This document shows positions 5,260 to 7,688 of a stretch of DNA of 7,688 nucleotides, piece by piece. Every line of letters begins with the position of its first letter. Position 1 is the first letter of the stretch. The stretch is taken from positions 1-7,688 of the forward strand of contig JAFGEY010000288.1 in assembly GCA_016931365.1 (NCBI GenBank), read 5' to 3'. Below the pieces are notes generated by a model. The model saw only the letters and a list, made by a program, of their open reading frames with translations. It searched no databases and had not been told where the DNA came from. The DNA is from Anaerolineae bacterium. Its GTDB lineage: Bacteria; Chloroflexota; Anaerolineae; JAFGEY01. The position numbers and the translations under genes were made by a program.

Positions 5260-6924
5260 ATGAACGATCTGTTTGCGCTGTTGAGCCGGCAAGATGTGCA
5301 ACCTCCGTTGGATCAAGCTGCCGCGCGCGCGCTGGCTGCGCAGTTGGGCAAAATCGCTGCCGCCGACGTTTACTGGCGGTCGGTCGCGGCCGCCCACAAG
5401 GCGCTGTTTTTTTTGGGGCGACAGGATGCGGCGAGCGCCGAAGGCGTTCGAAAATACCTGTTTTTGCTGTATGACGGCGAAAATGCCGCACTGGACGGCT
5501 TTGCCGGCGCCGACACCGACACCATTGTCGATGGCCGGGCGTTCAATTTGCGCATCTGCGCCACGACGTACCCCAACGCGCTGGCGCTGCACGCGGCGCT
5601 GCCCTTCACCAAACCGGCCACACTGGGGCTGAAAACCTCGGCCGGCTGCGGCGACCGCCTGGGCCTGGCCACGCCGGGACACGTGCGGGCGGTGCGCAAA
5701 ACATGGTCGGCCCTGCCTGTTGAGCCTGTCGAAACAGGCGGGGGCGTGGCGCCGATTTTCACCCAGCAGTCGATCCGCGAGATGGAACGCACCGGACGCA
5801 CGCCGGAAGACGTGGTCAACGACGGCACCTGGGGCGTGTTTCAAGAGGGTTGGCGCGGCGGCTATGGCGCGGATGCCGACCACCTCAAGACCAGGGCCGA
5901 CGTGGACGCCTGCGTCGCTGCCGGGTTTACCTTTTACACCTTTGACCCCCGCGAGCACGTCGACAATGATGCGCATAGCGAGCCGTTGTCCGTGCTAAAG
6001 ACCAAGGTCGCCGCCCTGCCGTGGGATCGGCTGGATGATGATGAAACCGCACTGCGCGCGCGGTATTTAAAAGTCTTTGACATTGAAGGAGATTTCACGC
6101 TCATTTTTGACGAGGAAACGCTGCTCCGCGCTGCGGCCAAGTACGGCCGGGCCATCGCGCACGTGGCCGAAATGTATCATTATCTAGCCCACGCGCTGAT
6201 TGAGCCTGTCGAAATCAGCGGGGTTTCGGCAGGCTCAACCCACGCGGCAGGCTCAACCGGCCGGCCTTTCGAGGTTGAGGTCTCGGTAGACGAAACGGAT
6301 ACGACCACCTCGCCGGAAGAGCATTTCTTTATCGCCTCCGAGTTGCGTCGATTGGGCGTGCAGTGGGTCAGCCTGGCCCCGCGCTATGTGGGGCGCTTTG
6401 AAAAAGGCGTGGACTATATCGGCGACCTGGCCGAGTTCGAACGGCAAATTGTTCGGCACGCGGCCATTGCCCGGCAGTGCGGCCCCTACAAACTGAGCAT
6501 CCACTCCGGCTCGGACAAATTCGCCATTTACCCGATTATGGCCCGGCATACGCACAACCTGGTCCACCTCAAAACGGCGGGCACCAGCTACCTGGAGGCG
6601 CTGCGCGCGATCGCCGCTATCGATCCGCCCTTGTTCCGAAATATCCTTGACTTTTCTTTCGAGCGCTACGAGCAAGACAAGGTCTCCTATCACGTCTCGG
6701 CCGACCCGGCACAAGCGCTGGCGAGTTCCTCGTTAGCTAACGAGGAACTCGCACACACGCTGGACAATTTCCACAACCGCCAGATGCTGCATGTCACCTT
6801 TGGCTCGGTACTGAACGATGAACGCTTTCGGGCGCGCTTTTTCGCCGCGCTACGCGAGAACGAAGAGGCCTACTACCGCGTGCTGGAAGCGCACTTTGAC
6901 CGGCATTTGGAGGCGTTTAAATAG
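5260..6924 (+). CDS. uxaE: Tagaturonate epimerase-like protein (UxaE family) carrying in-frame repeat insertions
   Basis: This 554-residue protein matches the UxaE family, described from Thermotoga maritima as a tagaturonate-fructuronate epimerase. That enzyme channels D-galacturonate breakdown into the fructuronate branch of hexuronate catabolism. Family-like blocks are GCGDRLGLATPGH (129-141), TQQSIREMERTGRT followed by TWGVFQEGWRGGYGADADH, SVDETDTTTSPEEHFF (from 342), SIHSGSDKFAIYP (413-425), HNLVHLKTAGTSYLEAL and LHVTFGSVL (from 510). The ATG at 5260 has AAGGAG six bases upstream. Three stretches look unlike the family and coincide with palindromic DNA: residues 151-162, 312-333 and 488-498. 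Together they add about 45 residues to what I recall as a protein of roughly 490-510. The reading frame stays intact through all three. The LacI-family gene upstream is its likely regulator. Confidence 0.85.
   Translation: MNDLFALLSRQDVQPPLDQAAARALAAQLGKIAAADVYWRSVAAAHKALFFLGRQDAASAEGVRKYLFLLYDGENAALDGFAGADTDTIVDGRAFNLRICATTYPNALALHAALPFTKPATLGLKTSAGCGDRLGLATPGHVRAVRKTWSALPVEPVETGGGVAPIFTQQSIREMERTGRTPEDVVNDGTWGVFQEGWRGGYGADADHLKTRADVDACVAAGFTFYTFDPREHVDNDAHSEPLSVLKTKVAALPWDRLDDDETALRARYLKVFDIEGDFTLIFDEETLLRAAAKYGRAIAHVAEMYHYLAHALIEPVEISGVSAGSTHAAGSTGRPFEVEVSVDETDTTTSPEEHFFIASELRRLGVQWVSLAPRYVGRFEKGVDYIGDLAEFERQIVRHAAIARQCGPYKLSIHSGSDKFAIYPIMARHTHNLVHLKTAGTSYLEALRAIAAIDPPLFRNILDFSFERYEQDKVSYHVSADPAQALASSSLANEELAHTLDNFHNRQMLHVTFGSVLNDERFRARFFAALRENEEAYYRVLEAHFDRHLEAFK
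5711..5743. repeat. Palindromic repeat, copy A, in frame in uxaE
   Basis: Arms CCCTGCCTGTT (5711-5721) and AACAGGCGGGG (5733-5743) form an 11-bp stem with one G-T wobble. They enclose the 11-base loop GAGCCTGTCGA (5722-5732). The same loop recurs at 6202-6212 with different arms. Read in frame, the element gives PVEPVETGG. The insert lies between two family-like blocks and is probably in a surface loop. Confidence 0.85.
6194..6258. repeat. Composite palindromic repeat, copies B, C and D, in frame in uxaE
   Basis: Copy B has arms CGCTGATT (6194-6201) and AATCAGCG (6213-6220), perfect over 8 bp, around the loop GAGCCTGTCGA. Copy C is in the opposite orientation: GGGTT (6221-6225) and AACCC (6237-6241) around TCGGCAGGCTC, the reverse complement of the loop with one change. 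Copy D is a partial duplicate, GGCAGGCTCAACC (6246-6258), identical to 6228-6240 and shifted by 18 bases, so it keeps the reading frame. The region encodes residues 312-333, rich in small residues, just before the conserved SVDETDT block. Confidence 0.82.
6721..6752. repeat. Perfect 32-bp palindrome in frame in uxaE
   Basis: The half-site GCGAGTTCCTCGTTAG (6721-6736) is followed directly by its exact reverse complement (6737-6752), with no spacer and no mismatch. The next base pair outward does not match. It encodes residues 488-498 (ASSSLANEELA), using a TTA leucine codon that is uncommon in this GC-rich context. No T-run follows, so it is not a standard terminator. It is unrelated in sequence to the GAGCCTGTCGA repeats. 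Confidence 0.95.
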
Positions 6925-6939
6925 GGAGGTCATTGGATA

Positions 6940-7242
6940 ATGGTTGCTCGGATCGATGTGCCCTGTGAGGAAATTGCAGCATTCTGTCGGAAAAACCGTA
7001 TTCGCAAACTTGCGTTTTTCGGCTCGGTTTTGCGCCAGGACTTTCGTCCCGATAGTGATGTCGATGTGCTCGTTGAATTCCATCCGGACGCGCGAGTTGG
7101 TTTGATTGCTTTGGCCGGTATGGAACTGGAATTGGCGCAGATCATTGGGCGTCGTGTTGATCTGAATACACCCCGTAGCCTCAGCCCATATTTCCGCGCT
7201 GGGGTCATTGCCGAAGCCGAGGTACAGTATGAGCGGGTATAA
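6940..7242 (+). CDS. Small MNT-type nucleotidyltransferase (MntA-like, possible antitoxin)
   Basis: This 100-residue minimal nucleotidyltransferase of the polymerase-beta superfamily has the active-site signature GSx10DxD: G28-S29, then D40 and D42 in [11 protein letters not shown]. The C-terminal [29 protein letters not shown] is typical of the small MNT proteins. In HEPN-MNT (type VII) toxin-antitoxin pairs such proteins adenylylate and silence the HEPN RNase. The ATG at 6940 is served by GGGAGGT (6924-6930), which overlaps the uxaE stop, so it can be co-transcribed with uxaE. No HEPN gene follows; the next frame, 15 bases downstream, is of another type. The sequence is visibly less GC-biased than uxaE, hinting at later acquisition. 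Confidence 0.85.
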   Translation: MVARIDVPCEEIAAFCRKNRIRKLAFFGSVLRQDFRPDSDVDVLVEFHPDARVGLIALAGMELELAQIIGRRVDLNTPRSLSPYFRAGVIAEAEVQYERV

Positions 7243-7257
7243 GGTAGATGAGGCAAA

Positions 7258-7688
7258 ATGACGTCGCATCATGTTCATTTGCCAGTGAGCGACGTCCTTG
7301 TAGGCCAGGTGGCAGTGGCGATCTTGGAGAAAGGGCAGGCACTTGCCAGTATGCATTTGGTGGTTGGCAGCGACCAGTGGCAAGAACTTGAGCAAGCAAT
7401 GTTTACGGCCGGTCTGGTAAGAAGAATTCCAGGTGAGAATGGAGAACGATCGGAACTGACACCGGCCGGGCGAGCGCTATTGAAATACTATCTCCCTGCA
7501 ACTGGACACAAGGATGAGAGCATCATTGACAAAACCAGGGCCAGCAAAAGCAAGTTTGGGTATGCATTTGGCGAGTTTAAAGTAAAAAATGTTCCCATAG
7601 AAGAGGTGCGACAGCGGTTGATGATGGCCCTGGATGGTCTGTCTGCCCAGGTAGAACTACTGGATGAAGGGGCATTGTCATTCAACTC
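7258..7688 (+). CDS. Unrecognised protein, partial, open at the right edge; possible winged-helix N-terminus
   Basis: This frame runs without a stop from ATG at 7258 to the window end (143 codons so far). An in-frame TGA lies directly upstream (7249-7251), and GAGG precedes the ATG by about five bases. I do not recognise the protein. Residues 12-80 read as several helices ending in LVRRIPGENGERSELTPAGRALLKYYL, where LTPAGRALL resembles the wing and last helix of MarR-like winged-helix proteins. Residues 88-105 are basic and glycine- or aromatic-bearing, and 113-135 look helical. No HEPN RxxxxH motif is present so far. It sits 15 bases after the nucleotidyltransferase, so it may be its partner. 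Composition is less GC-rich than in the left part of the window. Confidence 0.7.
   Translation, partial: MTSHHVHLPVSDVLVGQVAVAILEKGQALASMHLVVGSDQWQELEQAMFTAGLVRRIPGENGERSELTPAGRALLKYYLPATGHKDESIIDKTRASKSKFGYAFGEFKVKNVPIEEVRQRLMMALDGLSAQVELLDEGALSFN

Noticed and set aside
5254..5976. 240-codon minus-strand frame
   Set aside because: It is antisense to uxaE and has no recognisable motifs.
6721..6752. Palindrome as an intrinsic terminator
   Set aside because: No T-run follows on either strand, and it lies about 170 bases inside an intact coding frame.
6850..7395. 181-codon minus-strand frame across the end of uxaE and the nucleotidyltransferase
   Set aside because: It overlaps two plus-strand genes with good ribosome-binding sites and shows no family features.
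7248..7400. HEPN toxin starting at the ATG at 7248
   Set aside because: That frame stops after about 48 codons and lacks any HEPN-like helix or RxxxxH motif. The frame from 7258 stays open.
1..7688. CRISPR arrays, tRNA or rRNA genes, insertion sequences with transposase
   Set aside because: No regularly spaced direct repeats, cloverleaf sequences, rRNA-like stretches or transposase frames were seen on either strand.

Overview
The window is GC-rich bacterial DNA, densely packed with genes. The enzyme types are a 2-oxoacid:ferredoxin oxidoreductase and a UxaE-type tagaturonate epimerase. Together with the short GAGCCTGTCGA-type repeats they suggest an anaerobic or facultative environmental bacterium, possibly of the Chloroflexota. 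That assignment is an impression from composition and gene content, not a proven placement.

Left block (1-1250, minus strand): the beta and gamma subunits of a 2-oxoacid:ferredoxin oxidoreductase, joined by a 1-nt stop/start overlap. The gamma subunit runs off the left edge. The pair has its own leader of about 125 nt and a well-formed promoter that starts right at the end of the upstream gene. No alpha subunit lies upstream.

Middle block (1252-3947, minus strand): an apparent three-gene operon of arfB (ribosome rescue hydrolase), a PHP-domain phosphoesterase with an N-terminal beta-sandwich-like domain, and an EamA/DMT transporter. The last two are coupled through a GTGA overlap.

Divergent control region (3948-4218): two nearly consensus promoters sit back to back, with their -35 boxes only 2 nt apart. 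The rightward one carries an 18-bp near-perfect palindrome of LacI-family type over the expected transcription start.

Right block (4219-7688, plus strand): a LacI-family regulator, then the UxaE-type hexuronate epimerase, a small MNT-type nucleotidyltransferase and an unrecognised open-ended gene. Each gene is separated from the next by exactly 15 nt. The regulator probably represses its own promoter and with it the epimerase. The last two genes look less GC-biased and may be an acquired toxin-antitoxin-like or defence-like pair. No HEPN partner follows the nucleotidyltransferase.

The most striking structure is inside the epimerase gene. It carries palindromic repeat DNA at three places, all read in frame: an 11-bp hairpin around a GAGCCTGTCGA loop, a composite of two or more copies of the same element in both orientations, and a perfect 32-bp palindrome. 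The stems flanking the constant loop differ in sequence between copies but remain self-complementary. This points to a mobile or structure-selected palindromic element that inserts into protein-coding sequence at tolerant loops.
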